A stretch of 64,000 bases of DNA from a virus, in the IMG/VR virus record IMGVR_UViG_3300044700_000345, positions 16,983 through 80,982 of that record. One strand, written 5' to 3'. Under the pieces are notes generated by a model, which was not told the DNA's origin, made no database searches, and worked only from the letters and a program-made list of their open reading frames with translations. Shown in pieces: positions 7,747 through 15,604 of the stretch (position 1 is the stretch's first letter; each line of letters begins with the position of its first letter). Both the position numbers and the translations under genes were made by a program.

Positions 7747-9493
7747 AACTCATCTCCTTTTGTAGAGCTTCTAAAGTTCGATACAGATATGGAGTTAAAT
7801 CCAATCTCGGATCCGCAGCCATCGGTAAATCCGGTGATTGCGGGTGAGGGGTCTGCATCATGCCCCCCACTAGGCCAGCGAACGCTTTGTATGCACTCTG
7901 CAATTCTCCAACCATCCTGAACGGGAAACCCGAAAGCATCCCGGCCCTTTCTTCATCTGTTTTAGATGGGAAAAGATATTTCAGTGCTTCAATGCTATCA
8001 ACACCTAACTCCTGGAGGTTCCTAACCACAATAGAATTGTTAAGTGTATCCTGCGTGGAGTCTTCATACACAGGTCCCATCCAACGCCATAACATTGTTA
8101 CGTCGCCATCAGGAATCAGTCCAAGCACACCAGGTGGAATCTGTTGTGACTTGAGACATGCCATCATTAAACTTTTAACTTGCTCTTCAAATGCACTACG
8201 TGCATCTGCATACATCTTTGCTTCTTCAGGAGTAGCAGTCTCTGGTAGCTCCAGGGGTTTTTCAATTCCTGCAGTAGCAGCAAGCGTTTCACGGAACAGG
8301 CGTTCCTCTTGGTAAATAATTAATTCAAGACAACGACAAATACCGTACGTATAGATGGCAGTTGCTTTTTTCTTTGATGTTGCAGATACACGTCCAAACA
8401 ATGATTTGTATTCTGTTGCAGTTACGCCTGCGGAAATTGATAGCTCATCTACACCACCAAGAGCAGTTCTAATTTCTTCTCGATATTGACGAGAGAATGA
8501 ATTCTGGTCACCAGTGATGGCATCTGGAACAATATAGCCAACTCTATCGTTTGGCTCTAGGTTTGCAATAACGCGTGGCACACGAATTTGGCCATCAACA
8601 CCACGGCTAACTGGATCCGATTTAAATGTAGAACGGCTCAAACCATTGGGACTATTAAACCCAGAGTTTGCTGCAATAGATGGACGCTGTACAACGGAAT
8701 CACCACCGGATTCCATTAGGTCAGTTTTTGGCCTGGAGGAGAGAAGAGTTGGATTACCAAAGAATTGAATATTCTTACGCATGGTGCGAACCATTTCATC
8801 ATGCGTACAAATGTGATTAGCAAATGCCTCAAATTCCCCAACACCTTCGTTAGAAAATCCCTTGGGATTATTAAGGATTTCTACGCAAGGAATAAAACCA
8901 AGCGTATTTTTAAACGTTTTTGTTTTACCAGATACAGCGTAGTTAGGTTGTTCAAATGAAATCTCACCTTCTGAGTGAGTCTCTTCAATTGTCTTATGTT
9001 TGATTGAAAGTCTAATGTAACGTTTGGCACCTTGCCCCATGGTACCTTGACCAGTTAAACTGGCAGCCTGGATATCTTGATCAAAACCAAAACCACGACG
9101 CACCTTATAGCTATAGATGATTACAACTTCATCCAGTTCTCCGTCTACGTTGTAGTATGTGCGATACTCATGTTTACGAAAGAAGTACAGCCGATAGTTG
9201 GCCTCTGTTGGTCGGATATAAAAAAGACCCTGGCCATCAGCCAGGACGTAATCCCAGATTGAATCAAGGCGAGTATCAAGTTGATTGTATTTAACTACAC
9301 GATCAATAAAATCTTTGCGTTGGTTTCCAAAGTTATCTTGCCCTGGGAAAAATTCAACACCTTGGCGGATACCAAATAGCCGCATCTGTGCCAGGTGCGA
9401 TGCCACGATGCCAGTATCAATTGCAGACCCACCATCTTTTTCAAGATACGAGTCAATGATTTCCCTTAATCGTGTTTTAGCATCGACTGCCAT
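7136..9493 (-). CDS. Portal protein with 203-residue tail overlapping the scaffold gene
   Basis: The first 582 residues look like a podovirus-type portal: N-terminal ETHSEGEISFEQ-type beta region, TRLDSIWDYVLADGQGLFYIRP, a central DELSISAGVTATEYKSLFGR-like segment, and the C-terminal LYRTLEALQKEMSYAG helix. The frame stays open for 203 more codons across the scaffold gene. That tail is Pro/Ser/Gly-rich with repeated QLP, QLR and ELP strings. Because the same CAGCTACCA-type DNA units are read as SYQ in the scaffold frame and QLP here, both repeats are the same DNA. There is no stop at 7747, so the tail follows if the portal is read in frame. The portal forms the dodecameric DNA channel. Confidence 0.85.
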   Translation of the reverse strand: MAVDAKTRLREIIDSYLEKDGGSAIDTGIVASHLAQMRLFGIRQGVEFFPGQDNFGNQRKDFIDRVVKYNQLDTRLDSIWDYVLADGQGLFYIRPTEANYRLYFFRKHEYRTYYNVDGELDEVVIIYSYKVRRGFGFDQDIQAASLTGQGTMGQGAKRYIRLSIKHKTIEETHSEGEISFEQPNYAVSGKTKTFKNTLGFIPCVEILNNPKGFSNEGVGEFEAFANHICTHDEMVRTMRKNIQFFGNPTLLSSRPKTDLMESGGDSVVQRPSIAANSGFNSPNGLSRSTFKSDPVSRGVDGQIRVPRVIANLEPNDRVGYIVPDAITGDQNSFSRQYREEIRTALGGVDELSISAGVTATEYKSLFGRVSATSKKKATAIYTYGICRCLELIIYQEERLFRETLAATAGIEKPLELPETATPEEAKMYADARSAFEEQVKSLMMACLKSQQIPPGVLGLIPDGDVTMLWRWMGPVYEDSTQDTLNNSIVVRNLQELGVDSIEALKYLFPSKTDEERAGMLSGFPFRMVGELQSAYKAFAGLVGGMMQTPHPQSPDLPMAADPRLDLTPYLYRTLEALQKEMSYAGRYRPIDPTDEPSTSSRRPEQLRGGSTASGPGQLPGGSSGVSSGYELPPSGTSGSPQLPISPYSVRPPIPTGGNSGESMGVGVQQSSEPTERSSPIPVPGSTVSADTDSVYPGQLRSGQLPSYATIGSADLVSQPGLLAQLFPNFLGSLLGGDRGLPTTEQRQPPSAGRVRGGSSSGAKPVRPPTRGNAGQRSGVGKPGRK

Positions 9494-9540
9494 TAACTAT
9501 TGTCCCCTTTATCTTTATTGATCTTAGCAGTTTTTAATGA

Positions 9541-9762
9541 TCAAGAGATTGTTTTATTTTGGAAACCAGTAGGCATTTGTTGTTCGTATTGAGAAGCAGC
9601 AAAGAATCCAGCGTTACCCATGGGAACCATGCCGTTTGAAGAAGCCAGAGGTACCTGGATCTCGCTAGGATTTATATGTGGATGGCGTACCATCAGCGGA
9701 TTAGGATTGGCCTGTGCTTGATATCCGGTATTACCTGGGGCACCAGGGAAATTGTAATACAT
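9541..9762 (-). CDS. Small Pro/Gln/Asn-rich virion-module protein, 73 aa
   Basis: Begins MYYNFPGAPGNTGYQAQA and contains MVRHPHINPSEIQVPL. It lies between the AbrB-like gene and the portal gene in the same direction. Composition is like other small proteins of this module. I do not recognise a family. Confidence 0.7.
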   Translation of the reverse strand: MYYNFPGAPGNTGYQAQANPNPLMVRHPHINPSEIQVPLASSNGMVPMGNAGFFAASQYEQQMPTGFQNKTIS

Positions 9763-9787
9763 TTCAAATTTTGCTTGTTGTTTTATT

Positions 9788-9970
9788 TTACTCTTCTATA
9801 ACCTCGTACCCAGCGCTGTCGTTGATCTTGGTCAGAAGAACACCATTTCCTTTGAGCTTCCATTCCAGAACATCACCTTCTTGCCAAGCAAGGGTTTCTA
9901 TGATGTCATCCGGAAAAGTGATGAACGATTCCCCGTTTTCGTCTTCTTGTATTTCCAGGATGTAGCTCAT
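9788..9970 (-). CDS. AbrB/MazE-like small protein, 60 aa
   Basis: The whole protein reads like a SpoVT/AbrB swapped-hairpin domain: ITFPDDIIETLAWQEGDVLEWK followed by GNGVLLTKIND. Such domains bind DNA as dimers, often as antitoxins or regulators. No toxin gene is adjacent. The start overlaps the stop of the upstream coiled-coil gene (ATGA). A regulatory role in late expression or a host-directed role are both possible. Confidence 0.75.
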   Translation of the reverse strand: MSYILEIQEDENGESFITFPDDIIETLAWQEGDVLEWKLKGNGVLLTKINDSAGYEVIEE

Positions 9971-10260
9971 TTTGTCAAAAGCTTTTCCACAAGTTTATCA
10001 AGCTTCATGTTGATCTGTTTAAAATTGTCGTGCATTTCTGTAATTTCCCTTAAGAAGTCTACCTTCAAAACGTAGTCCAAGGGCATACGGTTCACCTTTT
10101 CTTCTAGCTTATCCAACTCTCTTTCTTGGTTTGCCAATGCGTTATCAATTTGCTTTGCTTGTACTGAAAAACGATTTAAAATTTTATTGGCGGTCCAACT
10201 CCCCCCGGAGACGCCTGATATAACCAACGTTACAAATAACGCTAAATATTCTGGACCCAT
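9967..10260 (-). CDS. Membrane-anchored coiled-coil protein, holin/spanin-like candidate
   Basis: Residues 3-20 (PEYLALFVTLVISGVSGG) form one likely membrane segment. Residues 30-97 are charged heptad-like helix (NQERELDKLEEKVNRM, then MHDNFKQINMKLDKLVEKL). One N-terminal membrane span plus a coiled coil occurs in some holins and inner-membrane spanins. It is coupled to the AbrB-like gene and adjoins the large terminase gene, a common place for lysis genes. Function is inferred. Confidence 0.65.
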   Translation of the reverse strand: MGPEYLALFVTLVISGVSGGSWTANKILNRFSVQAKQIDNALANQERELDKLEEKVNRMPLDYVLKVDFLREITEMHDNFKQINMKLDKLVEKLLTK

Positions 10261-10288
10261 GACTAAAACCTTTTCTCTATTCTAGACT

Positions 10289-11815
10289 TCAGTAATCGAG
10301 ATGGAGGTTTCCTTTTCTGGCCAATCCTGTTACCAACCATACCAAGGCGTCGACACAATCGTCATGGCTACTAACACCGAAATTAGTGAGTTCCTCGAAG
10401 AGATTACTGAAGTTCCTGAAACGGTTGAAGATAATCTTACGGTCTTCAAACATACCAATGATGCCACGGAATCGTGCAAGCTTATCTGCACGGAACCCTT
10501 TCACTGGGTGCCAAAGCAGATTGTAGAGTCCTTCATTATTCAGGCAAACACGTTTGAAGTCGGCCTCCAAGGAAGCCTGGTATTGTACGGCTTCTGACCA
10601 AATATCACACGTTGAGTATGTTGGGAAGTACGAACCGTTTTCATCACAACCAAGAATAGACCAATCGTTTAAAAGCTCCTTCATGGCATCTAGTTTTTCC
10701 AGGTTTCCCATGACTCTGATGCGTCGGTAATCAATGATGTGTATACGGTCTCCAATACGTCCTCCAAGGATCATTACGGTGTAATCGTTTTTCTCTTTGA
10801 TACCAGCGGAAAGATCAACACCAATACCAAGAGCGTCAAATTCTGTTGAGATTTCTGCCTTAACAATTAACTCTGGTGCCAAGGACAATTCATTTTGTCG
10901 TATAACTTGATTCATGTACTGGAAAGAAAATGCAATAGGTGCTTGCCTTTTCTTTTCCTTTAGGTATTCCAAGGGCCACATCTCCGGCCAGTATGACTTC
11001 TCTTCTCCTGTTTTAACATCATTTTGAATAGCAGATAAAACAATTTGCATCCAGTTGTTTTGTTCATTAAATGTTGTCGAGTGAATATCATCATGCCTAA
11101 ACCTGGTACCAAGGCAGATTGCCCTGGCACCTTCAAACATGGTTGGTGAAATCACTGCGTTCCAGTTATCCTGCATCATTTTTCTAATGTCAGGGTTTGA
11201 GATGTCTGCGGCTGACTTGATAGCGTCATCAATCATTACCAAGTGCGAACGCTTAGAGGTCACCGAACCTTTCAAGCCTGCAGCACAAAGAGTAAATTGT
11301 TCATCACCAATTACTTCAATACCAGCAAATTTATGGTCAATAGACCAGTATTCATTACTGGTTACGTTCTTCAGGAGACGTACCCTAGGGAAAACTTCTT
11401 GATACCTTTTGCTTTCAATGATGCGTTTAATAGTTGCAGACTTGGAACGAGCAATGTCTACCGTGTAAGACAAGTAAAGAATTTGGAGCGGAAGTTTGGC
11501 AGTAGTGTGAATTCCAATTGCCCAGGCGGTAAGCAAACCTAGAACTGTGCTCTTTGCTGAACCGCGAGGAGCAAGTAGGTCAATGTTTGGACCAGCAATT
11601 TTGATCAAACAAGAGCTATCTTGATTGGTTATAAATTGCTTATGCCATTCTTTATGGTGCTCTGCCGGTGGTTTATCTGCTACGTACTCACAAAAATAAC
11701 CAAAATCTTCCTTTGCAAGATCCAGTTTATCTTGGTTTTTGTTTTCTTTAAGTTTAAAGTTTTTTGTTGCAGCACGAGCATTACGACGATGTGCCAGGTA
11801 AGTATAAGCGGGCAC
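10289..11815 (-). CDS. terL: Terminase large subunit
   Basis: A 508-residue packaging motor. Walker A is LAPRGSAKST (residues 81-90), Walker B is HLVMIDD (191-197). The nuclease half has GVDLSAGIKEKNDYTVM (near 337) and the closing HDDCVDALVW near 490, giving the acidic metal-binding residues of the RNase H-like fold. The ATPase pumps DNA through the portal and the nuclease cuts it. It is encoded upstream of the portal gene as usual. The SAKS form of Walker A is typical of T7-like and cyanophage terminases. Confidence 0.93.
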   Translation of the reverse strand: MPAYTYLAHRRNARAATKNFKLKENKNQDKLDLAKEDFGYFCEYVADKPPAEHHKEWHKQFITNQDSSCLIKIAGPNIDLLAPRGSAKSTVLGLLTAWAIGIHTTAKLPLQILYLSYTVDIARSKSATIKRIIESKRYQEVFPRVRLLKNVTSNEYWSIDHKFAGIEVIGDEQFTLCAAGLKGSVTSKRSHLVMIDDAIKSAADISNPDIRKMMQDNWNAVISPTMFEGARAICLGTRFRHDDIHSTTFNEQNNWMQIVLSAIQNDVKTGEEKSYWPEMWPLEYLKEKKRQAPIAFSFQYMNQVIRQNELSLAPELIVKAEISTEFDALGIGVDLSAGIKEKNDYTVMILGGRIGDRIHIIDYRRIRVMGNLEKLDAMKELLNDWSILGCDENGSYFPTYSTCDIWSEAVQYQASLEADFKRVCLNNEGLYNLLWHPVKGFRADKLARFRGIIGMFEDRKIIFNRFRNFSNLFEELTNFGVSSHDDCVDALVWLVTGLARKGNLHLDY

Positions 11816-11847
11816 AGCAGGTAATCAAACTATGCTTAAATACTAGC

Positions 11848-12006
11848 TTATTTTTTAGCTTTACGTTTCTGCTCTTGATATTTCCTGGCTTTATCTAGAG
11901 CTGCCTTACGTTTTTCCTTATCGTTCATCTCCGTACCATCCTCCTTCTTAGCTTCCTTCTTCTTGAGGTACTCAAGAAACTGAGGAGGCATTTTACCCTT
12001 GGCCAT
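11848..12006 (-). CDS. Small Lys-rich protein, 52 aa
   Basis: A short frame MAKGKMPPQFLEYLKKKEAK... continuing to QEQKRKAKK, highly charged and helical, immediately before the large terminase gene. It is too short for many gene callers, but lack of stops, charge pattern and position support it. Function unknown; DNA or head-protein contact is possible. Confidence 0.65.
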   Translation of the reverse strand: MAKGKMPPQFLEYLKKKEAKKEDGTEMNDKEKRKAALDKARKYQEQKRKAKK

Positions 12007-12130
12007 GATTATTCCTCTGAGCGGAACCAGGTTGCCGCTTGGGCGTGTAGTAGGTACATCCTGTGGTCACTCTTCCTGTTTCCAGGTGAGAGGCCCCTTG
12101 GAGAGGCCCCTGGGCACTTGACACTAACAT
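11993..12130 (-). CDS. Possible 45-residue protein
   Basis: A frame beginning MLVSSAQGPLQGASHLETG and ending QRNNHGQG overlaps the start of the 52-residue Lys-rich gene by 14 bases. No Shine-Dalgarno is visible. The DNA contains a tandem GAGAGGCCCCT repeat (12090-12115) that may form a hairpin, so this stretch may be non-coding. Confidence 0.35.
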   Translation of the reverse strand: MLVSSAQGPLQGASHLETGRVTTGCTYYTPKRQPGSAQRNNHGQG

Positions 12131-12141
12131 GGTGATAGTTT

Positions 12142-12447
12142 CTAATTACGCTCTTGTGCAGCTTTATCGATCTCACGCATGTAAGCTTCTCGATAAGCAG
12201 GGCCTACCTCTTTAGCTCTACGTTGATCGTATACAGGATCCGGGCCGTTGTAAGCAAACTCTCTATTTTCTGGCATCTCTAAACGCCTCATAGGAGTATT
12301 TTGATTCTGTGTGTCTTGCATGGCTTGCCCTTGCTTAGCCTGCATGTTGCGATTGTATGAAGAGAAGCCTGCGCCACTATTTCTTTCTCGCGTTCTTGGC
12401 GCGGCAAATTTGTTGCCCGCCATAGGAATTGATTTACCTGCACCCAT
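12142..12447 (-). CDS. Small Gln/Asn/Arg-rich virion-module protein, 101 aa
   Basis: Begins MGAGKSIPMAGNKFAAP and ends REAYMREIDKAAQERN. N-terminal half is low-complexity and Gln/Asn-rich, C-terminal half is charged and helical. It lies in line with its neighbours, separated by two bases from the gene upstream. No family recognised. Confidence 0.7.
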   Translation of the reverse strand: MGAGKSIPMAGNKFAAPRTRERNSGAGFSSYNRNMQAKQGQAMQDTQNQNTPMRRLEMPENREFAYNGPDPVYDQRRAKEVGPAYREAYMREIDKAAQERN

Positions 12448-12449
12448 GA

Positions 12450-12623
12450 TTACTTCCTCTTGGTAGGGACAGGCTTACCTTTGCCTTTAGCGGGAGGCAC
12501 AGCTCCTTTCTTGGGAGGCACTGCTCCTTTTTTAGGAGGAACTGGTGCGCCCTTCTTACCCATTTCTTCCTTGCCCACTGGAACAAGGCCCTTGCCAGGA
12601 ACAAACTTTTTCTCTACGGCCAT
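12450..12623 (-). CDS. Basic Lys/Pro repeat protein, 57 aa
   Basis: A short frame MAVEKKFVPGKGLVPVG... whose second half is a tandem repeat of the hexamer-like unit PPKKGAV (APVPPKKGAVPPKKGAV, then PPAKGKGKPVP). It is strongly basic, with Ala/Pro/Lys spacing like histone H1 tails. A DNA-condensing role in the head is possible; only the repeat and charge are seen. Confidence 0.65.
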   Translation of the reverse strand: MAVEKKFVPGKGLVPVGKEEMGKKGAPVPPKKGAVPPKKGAVPPAKGKGKPVPTKRK

Positions 12624-12659
12624 AGTTAGAAGATAGCTCTTGTTTAAGTATACTGTTAT

Positions 12660-13292
12660 TTATTCTTCCAGTTGCATTCTGGCCCACACACTCATAATTG
12701 CTTCTTCCAGTGGGGTTTCAATTGGGTCATCTTTAAAGATAAACGCAACTTCGCGCATTGCTCGGTCGGCACCAGCCATCAATAGGCCCTTACGATCTTT
12801 GACCGAAGTAAACTCTTCTACTTGTGCAATGGTGCCACGTAGTTCACGTTGCATACCAGCAATTCGGGCAACACCGTGATCTCGTTTTACATTACCTTCT
12901 CCCGGCATCTCCATAGACTCCCGCAACTTGCGGATGTCTTCTTGCATCTCTTCAATTTCGTACAGAAGAGTCTTACGGTGATCCGGTTTTTTGTACTTAC
13001 TTTTAACCCAAGCTTCACACGCAACAATACTGCCGTTGTAACCAAGGAAACGGCTATAGAGAAAAACTTCAATTATGGAGTAGTTGTCGGAGGCAAAAGC
13101 AAGGAATGATTCCTGGACAGAACAATCTAAATTGTCTACCCAGTAATCAAATACCTCAATATCGATAAGCTCGCTGGGCCTGTCCGTAGTCACGTGACTC
13201 GTCGTCTTGCTTAAACCGCTGTCCTTGCTCCGCTGACGTACGCTGCTCTTGGGCGCCCTTGCCGATAGTTTCTCGTTCTTGGGATCCAACAT
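12660..13292 (-). CDS. Possible terminase small subunit, 210 aa
   Basis: A helical protein two small genes upstream of the large terminase. The first 48 residues are basic and Ser-rich and overlap the end of the preceding gene in another frame. The rest has VFDYWVDNLDCSVQESF, a helix-rich middle with KTLLYEIEEMQEDIRKLRES, and an acidic C-terminus. A possible alternative start is GTG at 13193. The small-terminase call rests on position and helix/coiled-coil content only. No initiation codon lies inside the non-overlapping part until residue 114, so some overlap appears unavoidable. Confidence 0.5.
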   Translation of the reverse strand: MLDPKNEKLSARAPKSSVRQRSKDSGLSKTTSHVTTDRPSELIDIEVFDYWVDNLDCSVQESFLAFASDNYSIIEVFLYSRFLGYNGSIVACEAWVKSKYKKPDHRKTLLYEIEEMQEDIRKLRESMEMPGEGNVKRDHGVARIAGMQRELRGTIAQVEEFTSVKDRKGLLMAGADRAMREVAFIFKDDPIETPLEEAIMSVWARMQLEE

Positions 13293-13404
13293 CTTCCGCC
13301 TTCTTCTTGGAGAATTCGTAGGCTACACCAGCAGCTTGCTTGTACTTGTCTAAATCAAACCAGTCATCAACATCTGTCTGGCCTGCGGGCACGCTACTGG
13401 TCAT
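13156..13404 (-). CDS. Small Gln/Glu/Arg-rich protein, 82 aa
   Basis: MTSSVPAGQTDVDDWFDLDKYKQAAG, then a charged Gln-rich C-terminus (EQRTSAEQGQRFKQDDE). The C-terminal 45 codons share DNA with the N-terminus of the next gene in a different frame. It lies in the virion module. No family recognised. Confidence 0.65.
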   Translation of the reverse strand: MTSSVPAGQTDVDDWFDLDKYKQAAGVAYEFSKKKAEDVGSQERETIGKGAQEQRTSAEQGQRFKQDDESRDYGQAQRAYRY

Positions 13405-13427
13405 GGTAATTAACTCTCAAGAAAAGA

Positions 13428-13619
13428 TTAGAAGTTACCCATCATGCTAGCAAGGCCCTGGGAGAAGATATCCCGACGGCCTTCAACAGACTTCTGACGT
13501 TGTTGACGACCCTTTGATGCTTCCAGGCGGGAAAGCAATTCTTCAAAACGGTTAATGTCAAAGTCCTTGGAGGTATCGGTACCGGTGTCGGTAAGTGCGT
13601 TGCCACCCGTGTAAGTCAT
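13428..13619 (-). CDS. Small virion-module protein, 63 aa
   Basis: Begins MTYTGGNALTDTGTDTSKDF and continues with a charged helix (INRFEELLSRLEASKGRQQR). It is collinear with neighbours. Function unknown. Confidence 0.65.
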   Translation of the reverse strand: MTYTGGNALTDTGTDTSKDFDINRFEELLSRLEASKGRQQRQKSVEGRRDIFSQGLASMMGNF

Positions 13620-13659
13620 TGATAGAAAATCTTACTTTACAAATTATAGCAAAGGTATA

Positions 13660-14547
13660 TTAGCTCCAGAAACCAGAGACCAGATTTGAGGCGACATTGC
13701 CAAATGATTGAATCTTTTGTTGTTCTTTCAAGCCTTCATTTTTAATCTTCTGAGTATTGGAATCAATCTCCCCTTGGAGGTTTGTCAAGCCAGCACTGTA
13801 CAGATACTGCCTGGTATCTTTAACATTCTGTTGTTGGTCTTCAATTTCTGCAGGGGTACCAGTAAAGCTACTACCAAAATCAGGTGTAGTGATTTTAGTT
13901 TTACTTGCCAAGTCTCCGCCATAGCTGGGGAGAAGGCTCTTATCAAAAGTGAATGCACGCTTTCCGGTCTTCTTCCCTGCTGCGTCGGTAGTCTGCTTAC
14001 CGAACATTGTGTCATAGTAGTTATCTAGGTAGCTACTATTAAACTTGTCTTGGTACTCAGAACCCTTGGTAAGTGAGTTAACAAGATCTTGGTTGGTAGT
14101 ATAGAACCCTTGGTTGAAACGTTCAGTTGCTTTACCTAGTTCCTCTTCTGTTGCTTGACGACCAAGTGTTTCTTCGTAGGCTGCTTTAATACCAGTCTTC
14201 CTGCGACCAGGGAGCAGCTCTTTGGTATAGACATCAGTTAGTGACGCAACATCCGTTTCCGGCGGTGTGAGGTCATATTTAGAGGCGTAGTCACGTAGCT
14301 GCTGAGTAGCTGATTCGTAGCCAAGGAGCCCCTGACGCATTTGTGATTCAACACCAGTTCTTAGGCCGGAGTAACCAGCGGCACCAGCAGCTTTACGTGC
14401 AGCAGCTTCTGCTTTGGTTTCTGCCCTTTCAGTTGCTGCACGCTCTTCTGCAAGGCCTTCTTTTCTCTGTTGATAAGCAAGATACTTTTCAAAGGTATCA
14501 TCCTTTTGAACAGCAGGAGCATTGTAAGTAGGACCGCCGCCACCCAT
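13660..14547 (-). CDS. Internal virion protein, 295 aa, with DUF4214-like segment
   Basis: I chose the ATG at 14547 (MGGGGPTYNAP) because AGGAG lies seven bases upstream; an upstream ATG lacks this. A long Ala/Glu-rich helical region (GLAEERAATERAETKAEAA) is followed by IKAAYEETLGRQATEEEL, which resembles the Y-x(4)-LGR-x(3)-EEL core of DUF4214-type repeats. The C-terminus is Gln/Asn-rich helix. Probably an internal or tail-associated structural protein; function not known. Confidence 0.75.
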   Translation of the reverse strand: MGGGGPTYNAPAVQKDDTFEKYLAYQQRKEGLAEERAATERAETKAEAAARKAAGAAGYSGLRTGVESQMRQGLLGYESATQQLRDYASKYDLTPPETDVASLTDVYTKELLPGRRKTGIKAAYEETLGRQATEEELGKATERFNQGFYTTNQDLVNSLTKGSEYQDKFNSSYLDNYYDTMFGKQTTDAAGKKTGKRAFTFDKSLLPSYGGDLASKTKITTPDFGSSFTGTPAEIEDQQQNVKDTRQYLYSAGLTNLQGEIDSNTQKIKNEGLKEQQKIQSFGNVASNLVSGFWS

Positions 14548-14557
14548 AATTTTTCTC

Positions 14558-15022
14558 CTATGCGTTTTTAGTGAATCGGCTGCTAAAACCGGTTGGACCA
14601 AACATTGCGTCTGTTGCTACTAGTTTATCAAACCCTGTTTTACGATTTTCATTTAATAATGCTTGAAAGCCTGCTTCTCTTGCGCTGGGATCCAGACTAG
14701 CACCAATTGACCAGCGAGCATTCTCTCTGTTCATTGCATTTTCTTTTGGTGCCAAGAAATCAAATTTTTGTTTTTGTGCTGTGAATTGCCGTGCTTGGTC
14801 TAGGTCTGGTCCAAGTACGTTAGAGAATAGATTATTACTTATGCCTTGCCCAAGAGAGGCATTTAGGCCCATCATATTGTTGGCAGCATTTTGCTGCGCA
14901 ACATAGTTTTGTAGTGCCCAGTCGCCTTCTATTTGTCTATTCTTAGAGCCTTGACCAAGCAAACCACCAGCTAAGCCGCCAAGAGTTTCTATAGCTGCAG
15001 ACGTTACGAGACCATATGCCAT
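14558..15022 (-). CDS. Internal virion protein, 154 aa
   Basis: Begins MAYGLVTSAAIETLGGLAGGLLGQGSK, a hydrophobic Gly/Ala-rich N-terminus able to interact with membrane, followed by an Asn/Gln-rich helical body. Layout is like other small proteins of this block. Possibly ejected with the DNA; inference only. Confidence 0.7.
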   Translation of the reverse strand: MAYGLVTSAAIETLGGLAGGLLGQGSKNRQIEGDWALQNYVAQQNAANNMMGLNASLGQGISNNLFSNVLGPDLDQARQFTAQKQKFDFLAPKENAMNRENARWSIGASLDPSAREAGFQALLNENRKTGFDKLVATDAMFGPTGFSSRFTKNA

Positions 15023-15062
15023 TGTTTTGTTACTTCTTTGTTGATTTCATTTTAAACCCTCT

Positions 15063-15602
15063 TTACGAATAATAAGGTCGAGATTGGAATTGTGCTATTG
15101 ACAAAGGTTGAATTGTTGAGGGATTGATGCTGTTAATGGCCGTAAGGCCACTTTGCCGATTCCTTTCAATTGTGTCCCAGGAGGGTCCCCCAAGTGCAGT
15201 GGATAAGGTTGAGCCAAGTTTTCCAATGGAGTTCATTAACAATGCCTGTCCAGAACTCTGCCTGCCTAATTCTTGACGATAGTCTGCTTGTCTTTTTTGC
15301 ATTGCTTCTACATCACCTAGCTGTTCTTTGAATCCGCCTTTATCCGCGTAGCCTGGTGTCTTTGGACCTTTAATTGCATTTACTAATGCAAAGTTGCTAA
15401 TAGCATTTGAATCAAGTTTGATTCCATGTTTTTTGGCAGTTTTAAAAAAATTGTCTAGACCATCAAAACTTTCATCTTGCTCTCCAAGAACAGAAGACAA
15501 GCTTTTACTTAAATCACCAGTATTTAAGTACTCACCAAAAGGAATGCTTTTAATTTTTTCAGCATTAGCCCAATCAACATTAGACCAGTCAACATTTGCC
15601 AT
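15063..15602 (-). CDS. Virion protein, 179 aa
   Basis: The likely start is the ATG at 15602 (MANVDWSNVDWANAEKIKSI), which sits just after the upstream stop. The N-terminus has a VDWSN/VDWAN repeat, the C-terminus is Ser/Gln-rich (LSIAQFQSRPYYS). It is coupled to the 314-residue gene. Function unknown. Confidence 0.7.
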   Translation of the reverse strand: MANVDWSNVDWANAEKIKSIPFGEYLNTGDLSKSLSSVLGEQDESFDGLDNFFKTAKKHGIKLDSNAISNFALVNAIKGPKTPGYADKGGFKEQLGDVEAMQKRQADYRQELGRQSSGQALLMNSIGKLGSTLSTALGGPSWDTIERNRQSGLTAINSINPSTIQPLSIAQFQSRPYYS

Positions 15603-15604
15603 GA

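Noticed and set aside
12090-12115. Terminator at the tandem GAGAGGCCCCT repeat
   Set aside because: A hairpin is possible but there is no T tract and the best reading is a direct repeat.
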